DNA of 64,000 nt from Scleromatobacter humisilvae (GTDB lineage Bacteria > Pseudomonadota > Gammaproteobacteria > Burkholderiales > Burkholderiaceae_C), in contig NZ_JAJLJH010000007.1 in assembly GCF_023231945.1 (NCBI RefSeq), forward strand, positions 124,001-188,000, read 5' to 3'. Each line of letters starts with the position of its first letter. Position 1 is the stretch's first letter. Positions 32,206 to 40,744 of the stretch are shown here, one piece after another. A program made the position numbers and the translations under genes. Under the pieces are notes generated by a model that was not told the origin of the DNA, ran no database searches, and saw nothing but the letters and a program-made list of their open reading frames with translations.

Positions 32206-33141
32206 TCATCTCGCGCGGATCATCGTCCCGTAGGCTTGATCCGTCAGGATTTCAAGCAGCATCGCGTGCGGCACGCGGCCGTCGATGATGTGCACGGCGT
32301 TGACGCCCGAGCGCGCGGCGTCGAGTGCGGACGCGATCTTGGGCAGCATGCCGCCGGAGATCGTGCCGTCGGCGAACAGATCGTCGATCTGGCGCGCGCT
32401 GAGGTCGGTCAGCAGCTTGCCCTGCTTGTCCAGCACGCCGGGCGTGTTGGTGAGCAGCACCAGCTTCTCGGCACCCAGCACCTCGGCCAGCTTGCCGGCG
32501 ACGACGTCGGCGTTGATGTTGTAGCTGACGTTGCCCTCGCCGAAGCCGATGGGGCTGACGACCGGGATGAACTGGTCGTCCTGCAGCGCCTTGACCACCG
32601 CCGGGTCGATCGAGACGATGTCGCCCACCTGGCCGACGTCGTGCTCGATCTCGGGGTTGTCCTTGTCCTGCATCTTGAGCTTGCGCGCGCGGATCATGCC
32701 GCCGTCGAAGCCGGTGAGGCCGACGGCCTTGCCGCCGGCGGAGTTGATCAGGCCCACGATGTCCTGCTGCACCTCGCCGCCCAGCACCCACTCGACGACG
32801 TCCATCGTCTCCTGGTCGGTGACGCGCATGCCCTGGATGAACGTGCCCTTCTTGCCGAGCTTGGACAGCGCCGAGTCGATCTGCGGGCCGCCGCCGTGCA
32901 CCACCACCGGGTTCAGGCCGACCAGCTTGAGCAGCACGACGTCTTCCGCGAAGTCCTGCTGCAGCGCCGGCTCGGTCATCGCGTTGCCGCCGTACTTGAT
33001 GATGATCGTCTTGCCGTGGAACTTGCGGATGTAGGGCAGCGCCTGCGACAGGATCTCGGCCTTGTCGCGCGGCGCGATGTGCGAGAGATCGACCGGCGCG
33101 TGCGTCGGGTCGGCGGAGCTGGAGGCGGTGGGCGTGGTCAT
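32206..33141 (-). CDS. argB: Acetylglutamate kinase
   Basis: A 311-residue N-acetylglutamate kinase, the second enzyme of arginine biosynthesis, phosphorylating N-acetyl-L-glutamate with ATP. Signature segments: [47 protein letters not shown]-like strand ([13 protein letters not shown]), and ISGGMLPKI near the end. An N-terminal helix before the kinase fold ([18 protein letters not shown]) is the feature of arginine-feedback-inhibited hexameric enzymes, so feedback control is likely. The gene is divergent from the CusF-like gene across 144 bases. Confidence 0.97.
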   Translation of the reverse strand: MTTPTASSSADPTHAPVDLSHIAPRDKAEILSQALPYIRKFHGKTIIIKYGGNAMTEPALQQDFAEDVVLLKLVGLNPVVVHGGGPQIDSALSKLGKKGTFIQGMRVTDQETMDVVEWVLGGEVQQDIVGLINSAGGKAVGLTGFDGGMIRARKLKMQDKDNPEIEHDVGQVGDIVSIDPAVVKALQDDQFIPVVSPIGFGEGNVSYNINADVVAGKLAEVLGAEKLVLLTNTPGVLDKQGKLLTDLSARQIDDLFADGTISGGMLPKIASALDAARSGVNAVHIIDGRVPHAMLLEILTDQAYGTMIRAR

Positions 33142-33285
33142 GGCCCGATTCTAGGGACCTTGCGCGACGGATGCATGTCGCCGAATGGTCGATTTTCGGC
33201 GGGTCCGCCGCGTGCCCGACAGCAAGGCGCTGTATTCCGGCAACCCGGCCTGCGCGTTATAGGGATACCAAGGACAATCGCCATC

Positions 33286-33570
33286 ATGAAACGCCTCCTC
33301 GCCACCGTCGCCCTGCTCGCCGTCTCGCTCGCCGCTTCCGCCCAGGCCCTGGTGGCGGGCGAAGTCAAGAAGATCGACAAGCCGGCCGGCCGCATCACGC
33401 TCAAGCACGCCGAGATCAAGGTCTACGACATGCCCGGCATGACCGGCGCGTACAAGGTGCAGGATCCCGCCATGCTGGACAAGGTGCAGGTGGGCGATCG
33501 GGTGCAGTTCAGCCTCGATCGCATCAACTCGGTCTACACCATCACGAAAATAGAGCCCCTCGGTCGCTAG
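33286..33570 (+). CDS. CusF-like periplasmic copper-binding protein
   Basis: A 94-residue exported protein. Signal peptide MKRLLATVALLAVSLAASAQA, then the CusF-type small barrel: VAGEVKKIDKPAGRITLKHAEI, DMPGMTGAYKV with the His and paired Met ligands of the Cu(I)/Ag(I) site, and a C-terminal RVQFSLDRINSVYTITKIEP. The Trp that caps copper in E. coli CusF is not present. CusF proteins pass Cu(I) to RND pumps, but here the gene is solitary, far from the cop operon and the RND genes at the right end. A GC-rich spacer with a CCCCGAGGGG palindrome follows. Confidence 0.85.
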   Translation: MKRLLATVALLAVSLAASAQALVAGEVKKIDKPAGRITLKHAEIKVYDMPGMTGAYKVQDPAMLDKVQVGDRVQFSLDRINSVYTITKIEPLGR

Positions 33571-33687
33571 CGCTCCCTGCCCCCGAGGGGTCGTCCGCGA
33601 GCGGCCCGGCAGAGCCGGATCCGCCGCTCCCTTGACCTTCGGGCCACCGCTCGAGCGGCAGCGCCGGGAACGTTCGGCGCCGATCAA

Positions 33688-35697
33688 TCAGAAGTGGATG
33701 CCCTTCATCATCTGCTGCATCGCCACCGCCTCGGCCGACAGCTTGGGCTTGCCGCCCTTGTCGCCGGACGCGGCCGACGAGTCGGGGAACATGCGGAATG
33801 TCGTGTTGCTGACGATCTGCGCGACGCGCGGCACGAACGCGTGCAGCACCTCGCCGAACACCCCCAGGCGCGTGGCGATGCGCACCGGCTTCTCGACGCA
33901 GGCCGACGCGATCATGTCGGCGGCCTCCTCGGGCGACAGCGTGGGCACGTTGTTGTAGATCTTGGTCGGCGCGATCATCGGCGTGCGCACCAGCGGCATG
34001 TTGATCGTCGTGAACGTGATGCCCACGTCGGCGAACTCACTCGACGCGCAGCGCGTCCACGCGTCCAGCGCGGCCTTGCTGGCGACGTAGGCCGAGAAGC
34101 GCGGCGCGTTGGTGAGCACGCCGATCGAGCTGATGTTGACGACGTGGCCCTTCTTCTTGGCCACCATGCCGGGCAGCAGGCCCATCGTCACGCGGATGCA
34201 GCCGAAGTAGTTCAGCTGCATCGTGCGCTCGAAGTCGTGGAAGCGGTCGTAGCTGGCCTCGATGGCGCGGCGGATCGAGCGGCCGGCATTGTTGATCAGG
34301 AAGTCGACGCCGCCCAGCGTCTCGTTGAGCCAGCCGATGAAGGCCTGCGTGGGCGCGTCGTCGGCGATGTCGACGGCGTAGGTGTGCACCTGCGCGTCGG
34401 CGCGGCCGCCGTTCTTCGCGAACTCGAGGATCTCCTTCTTCGCCTCGGCGAGCTTGTCCTCGTCGCGCGCGCAGATCACCGTGATCGCGCCCGCTTCGGC
34501 GAACTTGCACGCCGCGGCCAGGCCGATGCCCGATGAGCCGCCGGTGACCAGCACCACCTTGCCGGCGACCGTGCCCTTGAGGCTGTGGTCGATCTTGAGC
34601 GCCGGGTCGAGGTGGCGTTCCCAGTAGTCCCACAGCCGCCACGCGTAGTCCTTCAGCGGCGGGCAGGCGATGCCCGAGCCCTTGAGCGCCTTCTGCGCGT
34701 CGCGGTCGTCGAAGCGCGTCGGGTAGTTGACGAAGGTGAGCATGTCCTCGGGCAGGCCGAGATCCTTCATCACCGCGTTGCGAACGCGGCGCACGGGGGC
34801 GAGCGCCATCATGCTCTTCTTCACGCCGCGCGGGATGAAGCCCAGCAGCGCCGCGTTGACGAACACGTTCATCTTCGGCGCGTGCGCGGCCTTGGAGAAG
34901 ATGGCCAGCACGTCGCCCACGCGCAGGCCTTCCGGGTCGACCAGGTGGAAGCACTGGCCGCTGCCCTCGAGCCTGGAGTGGCTGATGTGGTCGAGCGCGG
35001 CGACGACGAAGTCGACCGGCACGATGTTGATGCGTCCGCCCTCCAGCCCGATGGACGGCATCCACGGCGGCAGGATCTGGCGCATGCGCTGGATCAGCTT
35101 GAAGAAGTAGTACGGGCCATCGATCTTGTCCATCTCGCCGGTGGTCGAATCGCCGACGACCATCGCCGGGCGGTAGACCGTCCACGGCACCTTGCACTCG
35201 GTGCGCACGATCTTCTCCGACTCGTGCTTGGTGGCGAAGTACGGATGGTCGAGGTTCTCTGCCTCGTCGAACATGTCCTCGCGGAACACGCCTTCGTACA
35301 GGCCGGCGGCGGCGATCGACGACACGTGGTTGAAGCGCCCGGCGTCGATCGCCTTGGCGAATTCGACGGCGTTGCGCGTGCCCTCGACGTTGACCGCGAC
35401 CTGCGATTCCTCGTCGGCCGACAGGTCGTAGACCGCGGCCAGGTGGTACATCTGGTCGATGGTGCCCTTGAGCGCCTTGACCTGGTCGGCCGCGACGCCC
35501 AGCTTCTTGCCGGTGAGGTCGCCCATCACCGGAATCGCGCGGCCCTTGGGCGCGCCCCAGTACGCGAGCAGGTCGGGCACCTTGGACTCGGAGCCGGGCC
35601 GCAGCAGGAAGTACACCGTCGAACCGCGGCGGGCCAGCAGGGCCTTGACGAGTCGCTTGCCGATGAAGCCGGTGGCCCCGGTCACGAAATACTGCAT
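33688..35697 (-). CDS. Alcohol-forming fatty acyl-CoA reductase (Marinobacter FAR type)
   Basis: A 669-residue two-domain reductase closely resembling the ~660-residue bacterial FAR of Marinobacter, which reduces fatty acyl-CoA to fatty alcohol with NADPH for wax-ester synthesis. Domain 1 opens MQYFVTGATGFIGKRLVKAL and has HLAAVYDLSADEE and a YFATKHESEK Tyr-Lys pair. Domain 2 (from about 370) is an SDR: VLVTGGSSGIGLAAA, NNAGRSIRRAI, NYFGCIRVTMG, SSIGVLTNAPRFSAYVASK with the catalytic Ser, Tyr and Lys. The ending GIHF also resembles FAR. It is divergent from a phasin gene, supporting a role in carbon-storage lipids; no wax synthase is in the window. Confidence 0.87.
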   Translation of the reverse strand: MQYFVTGATGFIGKRLVKALLARRGSTVYFLLRPGSESKVPDLLAYWGAPKGRAIPVMGDLTGKKLGVAADQVKALKGTIDQMYHLAAVYDLSADEESQVAVNVEGTRNAVEFAKAIDAGRFNHVSSIAAAGLYEGVFREDMFDEAENLDHPYFATKHESEKIVRTECKVPWTVYRPAMVVGDSTTGEMDKIDGPYYFFKLIQRMRQILPPWMPSIGLEGGRINIVPVDFVVAALDHISHSRLEGSGQCFHLVDPEGLRVGDVLAIFSKAAHAPKMNVFVNAALLGFIPRGVKKSMMALAPVRRVRNAVMKDLGLPEDMLTFVNYPTRFDDRDAQKALKGSGIACPPLKDYAWRLWDYWERHLDPALKIDHSLKGTVAGKVVLVTGGSSGIGLAAACKFAEAGAITVICARDEDKLAEAKKEILEFAKNGGRADAQVHTYAVDIADDAPTQAFIGWLNETLGGVDFLINNAGRSIRRAIEASYDRFHDFERTMQLNYFGCIRVTMGLLPGMVAKKKGHVVNISSIGVLTNAPRFSAYVASKAALDAWTRCASSEFADVGITFTTINMPLVRTPMIAPTKIYNNVPTLSPEEAADMIASACVEKPVRIATRLGVFGEVLHAFVPRVAQIVSNTTFRMFPDSSAASGDKGGKPKLSAEAVAMQQMMKGIHF

Positions 35698-35859
35698 TCG
35701 GTGTCTCCTCTGATTTGGAACGGCTTCCAGCCGATTGGACGGCGTCTCGCGCCGATTGTGGGACATGGCCGAGCAGCGGCGCACGCGTGTTTGTCCGATG
35801 CAACGGCCGGCTCGGGCCGGGGCTTGACGCGGATAGAGCGGCTACCCTACGCAATTAGG

Positions 35860-35906
35860 TTTCGCGCTCCAGCGGCTGTCTCTATATTCCAGTCTCGACC
35901 ACGTGG
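35860..35906 (+). promoter_or_regulatory. Candidate phasin promoter with adjacent CCACGTGG palindrome
   Basis: TTTCGC (35860-35865), a 17-base spacer and TATATT (35883-35888) form a plausible promoter. CCACGTGG (35899-35906) lies at about the expected transcription start and could be a repressor operator. About 47 bases then lead to the phasin ATG. Hexamer match is moderate. Confidence 0.35.
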
Positions 35907-35953
35907 TGGTCATCTGCACGAACCTCCATTCAGGCAACAACAAGGATCACGTC

Positions 35954-36532
35954 ATGGTCAAGAAGCTCTCCAAGATCGCCGCCAAGAAGGCCGCCTCCCC
36001 CGCCGGCCTGCTGGACAGCCAGCTCGCCAACTCCGTCAAGGATTCCGCCCAGCAGATCTGGCTGGCCGGCATGGGCGCGTTCGCCAAGGCCCAGGCCGAA
36101 GGCGGCAAGGTGTTCGACGCGCTGGTCAAGGAAGGCGTCAGCCTGCAGCGCAAGACGCAGGCCGTGGCCGAAGAGAAGCTGGGCGACGTCACCGGCAAGA
36201 TGAGCTCGATGGCCTCCGAAGTCACCAGCAAGGCCGGCGCCTCGTGGGACAAGCTCGAGAACATCTTCGAGGAACGCACCGCCAAGGCCCTCGGCAAGCT
36301 GGGCGTGCCCACCGCCAAGGACGTGGCCGAGCTGCAGCGCCAGGTCGCCGAGCTGAGCGCCGCCGTCGCCAAGCTGGCGAAGTCGCCCAAGGCCGCGCCG
36401 GTCAAGGCCGCCGCCAAGGTGCCGGCCAGGAAGGCCGCTGCCAAGCCGGCCGCCAAGGCCCCGGCGAAGAAGGCCGCCGCCAAGCGCGCCCCGGCCAGGA
36501 AGGCCGCAGCGGACGCCACGACCACGGCCTGA
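35954..36532 (+). CDS. Phasin family protein with histone-like Lys/Ala tail (PhaF-like)
   Basis: A 192-residue polyhydroxyalkanoate granule-associated protein. The phasin core (about 20-115) reads NSVKDSAQQIWLAGMGAFAKAQ, GGKVFDALVKEGVSLQRKTQ, and FEERTAKALGKLGVPTAKDV; heptads follow (VAELQRQVAELSAAVAKL), and residues 144-192 are a Lys/Ala/Pro tail with AAKPAAKAPAKKAA units. In pseudomonads PhaF uses such a tail to bind DNA and divide granules between daughter cells. The start at MVKKLSKIAAKK follows a plausible ribosome-binding site. A perfect stem terminator follows. The FAR gene is divergent from it. Confidence 0.9.
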   Translation: MVKKLSKIAAKKAASPAGLLDSQLANSVKDSAQQIWLAGMGAFAKAQAEGGKVFDALVKEGVSLQRKTQAVAEEKLGDVTGKMSSMASEVTSKAGASWDKLENIFEERTAKALGKLGVPTAKDVAELQRQVAELSAAVAKLAKSPKAAPVKAAAKVPARKAAAKPAAKAPAKKAAAKRAPARKAAADATTTA

Positions 36533-36584
36533 GCGCCCGCCATCGCCGGCCGCGGCTCGTCCGCGGCCTCTGCGTCTTCTCGAA

Positions 36585-36617
36585 GGCGCCAGCGTCGCCG
36601 CTGGCGCCTTTGTCATT
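36585..36617 (+). terminator. Intrinsic terminator after the phasin gene
   Basis: GGCGCCAGCG-TCGC-CGCTGGCGCC followed by TTTGTCATTT: a perfect 10-bp stem, four-base loop and T-rich tail. It ends the phasin transcript 53 bases beyond the stop. Confidence 0.85.
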
Positions 36618-36672
36618 TGTGCAGCGACTTCGCCGGCGTTAACATCCCGCCGCAAGACGGGAGGGGACGGCG

Positions 36673-37044
36673 ATGAACATCCTGCTGTGGGGGCTGCAGG
36701 CGCTCGGTGCGTTGATGTACGGCGCGTCGGGCTTGATGAAGGTCTTCATGTTCGACAAGGTCAGCGCGGACGTCCGATCCTTCGGCGCGCTGCCGCGCGA
36801 CGTCTGGATGGCGCTGGGCGTGCTCGAACTGTTCTGCACGATCGGCCTGATCGTGCCGGGCGCGCTGCACTGGCAGCCCGCGCTCACGATCGTCGCCGCC
36901 GCGGCCCTGGCGCTCGAGAGCCTCGTGTTCATCTGGGTGCACCAGCAGTATCGCGAGGTCGGGCCGACCATCATGAGCAGCGCGCTGGGCGTCGTGATGG
37001 GGTTCGTCGCGGCCGGACGGGTGGCGCTGGAGCCGATCGTCTGA
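36673..37044 (+). CDS. DoxX-like small membrane protein
   Basis: A 123-residue membrane protein with four hydrophobic helices: ILLWGLQALGALMYGASGLMKVF, WMALGVLELFCTIGLIVP, ALTIVAAAALALESLVFIW and IMSSALGVVMGFVAAGRV. The spacing and the G-x-x-K after helix 1 match the DoxX-like family, small quinone-oxidase-associated or uncharacterised membrane proteins. Function is unknown. It is convergent with the M32 peptidase gene, and a hairpin (37059-37080) lies between their ends. Confidence 0.8.
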   Translation: MNILLWGLQALGALMYGASGLMKVFMFDKVSADVRSFGALPRDVWMALGVLELFCTIGLIVPGALHWQPALTIVAAAALALESLVFIWVHQQYREVGPTIMSSALGVVMGFVAAGRVALEPIV

Positions 37045-37058
37045 GCGGATCGGCGCCA

Positions 37059-37080
37059 GGCCAGCACCTGCGCCCTGGCC
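37059..37080. terminator. Hairpin between the convergent DoxX-like and M32 peptidase genes
   Basis: GGCCAG - ten-base loop - CTGGCC between two gene ends, two bases before the peptidase stop codon on the minus strand. The stem is short and the following T-run is only two, so it is a weak candidate. Confidence 0.35.
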
Positions 37081-37081
37081 T

Positions 37082-38578
37082 TCAGCCCAGGTAGCGCTTC
37101 TCGAGGTGCGCCTTGAAGTGCGCCGGATTCAGCGTCTCGCCCGACGCCCGCACGGCGAGCTCGTCGGTCGTCCAGCGGCTGCCCTGCAGCCAGATGTTCT
37201 CGCGCAGCCAGTCGAAGACCGGCGCGAGGTTGCCGGCGGAGATCTGCGCATCGAGATCGGGCATCTGGCGGCGCATCGTGGCGAACCACTGCGCCGCGTA
37301 CATCGCGCCCAGCGAATAGCACGCGAAGTAGCCGAACAGGCCCTCGGGCCAGTGGACGTCCTGCATCGGGCCGTCGCGGAAGTTGCCGCGCGTGTCGACG
37401 CCCAGCAGCGTCATCATCTGCTCGTCCCACAGCGCGGGGATGTCGTCGACCTCGTAGCGGCCCTCGATCAGGCCGCGCTCGATCTCGTAGCGCATGATGA
37501 CGTGCGCCGGATAGGTGACCTCGTCGGCGTCGACGCGGATGAAGCCGGGCTGCACGCGCGTGAGCAGGCGCTGCAGGTTGGCGGTGGCCAGCGCCGGCTG
37601 GTCGCCGAAGGCGTCGCGGATCAGCGGCGCGATGTTGCCCAGGAAGCCGGGGTGGCAGCCCACCTGCATCTCGAACGCCAGGCTCTGGCTCTCGTGAAGG
37701 GCCATCGAGCGCGCCTCGGCCACCGGCTGGCCCAGCAGCTCGCGCGGCAGGTTCTGCTCGTAGCGACCGTGGCCCGTCTCGTGGATGGTGCCCATCAGGC
37801 TCTGCACGAACTCGTCGTCGCGGAAGCGCGTGGTCAGGCGCACGTCCTCGGGCACGCCGCCCGAGAACGGGTGCGAGCTGACGTCCAGCCGGCCGCCGTC
37901 GAAGTCGAACTGCAGCACGCGCATCACGCGCTCGCACAGCGCGCGCTGCGCGGCGCGGTCGAACGGGCCCTGGGGCGCGAGCGTGGTCTCGCTCGCCTGC
38001 CTGGCCGTGATGCGCGAGATCATTCCCGGCAGCCACTGCTTGACCTCGCCGAAGATGCGGTCGATCGTCGCGCCGCGCATGCCGGGCTCGAAGCGGTCGA
38101 TCAGCGCGTCGTACGGCGACAGGCCGCTCCTGTCGGCGAGATGGCGCGCCTCCTCGCGGCCGACCTCCAGCACCGACTTCAGGTTGGCCGCGAAGCCGGC
38201 CCAGTCGTTGGCCTTGCGCTGCGTGCGCCACGCGTACTCGCAGCGCGATGTGGCGAGCGCGCGGCGCTCCACCAGTTCGGCGGGCAGCGCGTTGGCGGCG
38301 AACCAGTTGCGCTCGATCTCGCGCAGGTTGGCGCGCTGCGCGTCGCTGAGCGCCTCGTCCTTCGCGCGCGCCAGGTGATCCTTCAGCGCCGGATCGGTGC
38401 GCATGCCGTGCGTCAGCATCGCGATCTCGGCGAGCGCCTGGCCGCGCGCGGTGTTGCCCTTGGGCGGCATGTTGGCGGCCTGGTCCCAGCTCGCCATGCT
38501 TTGCAGGTGCCCGAGGCGATAAAGGCGCAGCCAGGTGGCGGTGAGCGCGTCGTAGGACGGCGTGGCGGTCGTTGTCAT
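37082..38578 (-). CDS. M32-family metallocarboxypeptidase
   Basis: A 498-residue carboxypeptidase Taq-type (M32) enzyme that removes C-terminal amino acids with a metal cofactor in the cytoplasm. The zinc motif HETGH lies in SLMGTIHETGHGRYEQN, the second Glu ligand in MALHESQSLAFE, and other M32 blocks are SSHPFSGG, DVRLTTRF, VTYPAHVIMRYEIE, and DVHWPEGLFGYFACYSLGAMYAAQ. The length matches the family. The start at MTTTATPSYD is chosen over an ATG 14 codons upstream. It shows no signal peptide. It is convergent with the DoxX-like gene. Confidence 0.95.
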   Translation of the reverse strand: MTTTATPSYDALTATWLRLYRLGHLQSMASWDQAANMPPKGNTARGQALAEIAMLTHGMRTDPALKDHLARAKDEALSDAQRANLREIERNWFAANALPAELVERRALATSRCEYAWRTQRKANDWAGFAANLKSVLEVGREEARHLADRSGLSPYDALIDRFEPGMRGATIDRIFGEVKQWLPGMISRITARQASETTLAPQGPFDRAAQRALCERVMRVLQFDFDGGRLDVSSHPFSGGVPEDVRLTTRFRDDEFVQSLMGTIHETGHGRYEQNLPRELLGQPVAEARSMALHESQSLAFEMQVGCHPGFLGNIAPLIRDAFGDQPALATANLQRLLTRVQPGFIRVDADEVTYPAHVIMRYEIERGLIEGRYEVDDIPALWDEQMMTLLGVDTRGNFRDGPMQDVHWPEGLFGYFACYSLGAMYAAQWFATMRRQMPDLDAQISAGNLAPVFDWLRENIWLQGSRWTTDELAVRASGETLNPAHFKAHLEKRYLG

Positions 38579-38685
38579 TCTCGTTCCCTGAGGTCGAAAG
38601 CCGATGCTTGCTGCGGACATTCTCGCCGCGGTCAGGATGCTCGCCGCCTCCCCATTTGCCCGGTATCCCCCTCACGGGTGACGGC

Positions 38686-39210
38686 TCAGGCGGGGACGTG
38701 GATGCCGTGCCGTTCGAGCCACGGCCGCAGCACCGGCGCGAACCACAGCAGCGCGGTCGTGTAGACCAGGTAGCGCAGGAACTTGCCGATCGCCATGTAG
38801 CCGACGCAGGGCCAGAACGGCAGTTGCAGCCAGCCGGCGACGGCGCACAGCGGATCGCCGACCACCGGCAGCCAGCTGAGCAGGCAGGCGCGCGTGCCGT
38901 AGCGCTCGAGCAGCGAGCGCGCGCGCCGGCTGGCCGGGCCGGGTGGTTTTCTGTGGGCGAGGCCCTCGTAGGCGCGCTCGGCGCCGTAACCGGTGGCCCA
39001 GCTGATCGCGCCGCCGATGGTGTTGCCGATGGTCGCGACGAGGATGGCCCACCACATCAGCGACGGATTGAGCAGCACCAGCCCGGCCAGCGCGGGCTCG
39101 GAGCCGAGCGGCAGCAGCGTGGCCGACACCAGCGACACGACGAACAGCGTCAGCAGTCCGTACTGCGGCAGCGAGAGCCAGGCGATGACGCCGGCGAACC
39201 ATTGATCCAT
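38686..39210 (-). CDS. YqaA-like inner-membrane protein (DedA/SNARE-associated fold)
   Basis: A 174-residue membrane protein of the YqaA family: PQYGLLTLFVVSLVSATLLPLGSE, WWAILVATIGNTIGGAISWATGYG, SWLPVVGDPLCAVAGWL and a last helix FLRYLVYTTALLW. The G-x-x-x-G-x-x-x-Y motif and the VVGDP loop are shared with DedA-type flippase-like proteins. Its role is unknown in this group; lipid carrier flipping is a possibility by family. It is divergent from dusB. Confidence 0.87.
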   Translation of the reverse strand: MDQWFAGVIAWLSLPQYGLLTLFVVSLVSATLLPLGSEPALAGLVLLNPSLMWWAILVATIGNTIGGAISWATGYGAERAYEGLAHRKPPGPASRRARSLLERYGTRACLLSWLPVVGDPLCAVAGWLQLPFWPCVGYMAIGKFLRYLVYTTALLWFAPVLRPWLERHGIHVPA

Positions 39211-39311
39211 GCGATCGCATTGTGCGCGAGCGCCGTCCGCCGGCCGCCCGGGCGTGCGGATTCGCACGCGCCCGGCGTGTCCACGCGACGGACGCGCGGG
39301 CGCGATCCCGG

Positions 39312-39317
39312 TATACT
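39312..39317 (+). promoter_or_regulatory. Candidate -10 element upstream of dusB
   Basis: TATACT matches the -10 consensus at five of six positions and sits 87 bases before the dusB ATG. No clear -35 hexamer is seen 16-18 bases upstream, so an activator may be needed. It would drive the dusB-fis pair. Confidence 0.35.
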
Positions 39318-39404
39318 TCTGCCTCGTTTTGCAGCACCCGTGCCGTGCCCGACGCCGCTCGACAGCAGGCCCGCTGCCCCACCGCTTCCCCCGACACCCA
39401 CCCC

Positions 39405-40433
39405 ATGCACATTGGCGCGATCGAGCTGCCGAATGCCTTGTTCGTCGCCCCCATGGCCGGGGTGACGGATCGGCCATTCCGCATGTTGTGCAAGCGGCTG
39501 GGCGCGGGCTACGCAGTCAGCGAGATGGTGACGTCGCGCAAGGATCTCTGGCACACGCTCAAGACGTCGCGCCGCGCCAACCACGACGGCGAGACGGCGC
39601 CGATCTCGGTGCAGATCGCCGGCACCGACGCGCAGATGATGGCCGACGCCGCGCGCTACAACATCGACCGCGGCGCCCAGATCATCGACATCAACATGGG
39701 CTGCCCGGCCAAGAAGGTCTGCAACAAGTGGGCCGGCTCGGCGCTGATGCAGGACGAGCCGCTGGCGCTCGAGATCGTCGAGGCCGTGGTCGCCGCGTGC
39801 GCGCCGGCCGACGTGCCCGTCACGCTGAAGATGCGCACCGGCTGGTGCGACACCGAGCGCAACGCGCTGCGCATCGCGCGCGCGGCCGAGAGCGCCGGCG
39901 TCGCGATGGTCACCGTGCACGGCCGCACGCGCGAGCAGGGCTACAAGGGCTTCGCCGAGTACGACACCATCGCCGCCGTCAAGGCCGCGCTGCGCATCCC
40001 GGTCGTGGCCAACGGGGACATCGACTCGCCCGCCAAGGCCGCCGCGGTGCTGGCGCACACCAGGGCCGATGCGCTGATGGTCGGACGCGCGGCGCAGGGT
40101 CGTCCGTGGATCTTCCGCGAGATCGATCACTATCTGGCGACGGGCGAGCTGCTCGCGCCGCCGGCCACGCGCGACGTCGCGCGCTGGCTCACCGAACATC
40201 TGCACGACCACTACGGCCTCTACGGCGAGGAGCTGGGCGTGCGGACGGCCCGCAAGCACATTGGCTGGGCCGTCCACGCGCTACCGGGGGGTTCCGAGTT
40301 CCGCGCGGTGATGAACACGCATGCCGACTGCAGGACGCAGATGGCCGGCGTGATGGACTACTTCGACCAGTTGGCCGATCGCTACAAGCTGTGGCCCGCT
40401 GCGAACGAAGAGCTGCTTGAACAAGAAGCGTAG
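39405..40433 (+). CDS. dusB: tRNA-dihydrouridine synthase B
   Basis: A 342-residue flavoprotein that reduces uridine to dihydrouridine in the D-loop of tRNAs. Signature: LFVAPMAGVTDRPFRMLCK at the start, QIAGTD, IDINMGCPAKKVCNKWAGSALM with the catalytic Cys, VTLKMRTGW, VTVHGRTREQGYKG, VVANGDI, and MVGRAAQGRPWIF. The start at MHIGAIELPN is the family start; an in-frame extension upstream is Arg/Ala-rich. The gene lies 18 bases before fis, the conserved dusB-fis operon in which Fis levels are controlled. Confidence 0.95.
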   Translation: MHIGAIELPNALFVAPMAGVTDRPFRMLCKRLGAGYAVSEMVTSRKDLWHTLKTSRRANHDGETAPISVQIAGTDAQMMADAARYNIDRGAQIIDINMGCPAKKVCNKWAGSALMQDEPLALEIVEAVVAACAPADVPVTLKMRTGWCDTERNALRIARAAESAGVAMVTVHGRTREQGYKGFAEYDTIAAVKAALRIPVVANGDIDSPAKAAAVLAHTRADALMVGRAAQGRPWIFREIDHYLATGELLAPPATRDVARWLTEHLHDHYGLYGEELGVRTARKHIGWAVHALPGGSEFRAVMNTHADCRTQMAGVMDYFDQLADRYKLWPAANEELLEQEA

Positions 40434-40451
40434 AAAAAGACTGCCAAGAGC

Positions 40452-40691
40452 ATGAGCAAAAAACAGATCGAAGCCTGCGTCCGGGAGACGCTGGAACAGT
40501 ATTTCAAGGACCTGCACGGCGTCGAGCCCCACTCGATGCACGAGATGTTCCTCAGCACGGTGGAAAAGCCGTTGCTCGACGTCGTGCTTCGTCACGCCGA
40601 CGGCAACCAGAGCAAGGCCGCCGAGTGGCTGGGCATCAACCGCAACACCTTGCGCCGCAAGCTGCTCGAGCACAAGCTCGTCGACCAGTGA
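40452..40691 (+). CDS. fis: Fis family nucleoid protein
   Basis: A 79-residue Fis-like protein. The N-terminal part (MSKKQIEACVRETLEQYFKDL) forms the dimer region and the C-terminal helix-turn-helix is in ADGNQSKAAEWLGINRNTLRRKL, the near-invariant Fis motif. Fis bends DNA and regulates rRNA and growth-phase genes. It follows dusB in the same operon, and purH lies 53 bases beyond, with AT-rich sequence between (AATTTATTTTTCCAAG). Confidence 0.95.
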   Translation: MSKKQIEACVRETLEQYFKDLHGVEPHSMHEMFLSTVEKPLLDVVLRHADGNQSKAAEWLGINRNTLRRKLLEHKLVDQ

Positions 40692-40744
40692 CCGCGCGCT
40701 GACGCCCGCCGCCCCTCAAGAATTTATTTTTCCAAGAACGCACC

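Noticed and set aside
34585-36642. Plus-strand open frame covering the FAR gene and phasin
   Set aside because: Shadow of the minus-strand FAR and out of frame with the phasin; His/Arg/Val-rich product typical of antisense translation.
40692-40744. AT-rich leader before purH as a purine riboswitch
   Set aside because: Only 53 bases, no purine-aptamer three-way junction; AT-rich leader alone is not evidence.
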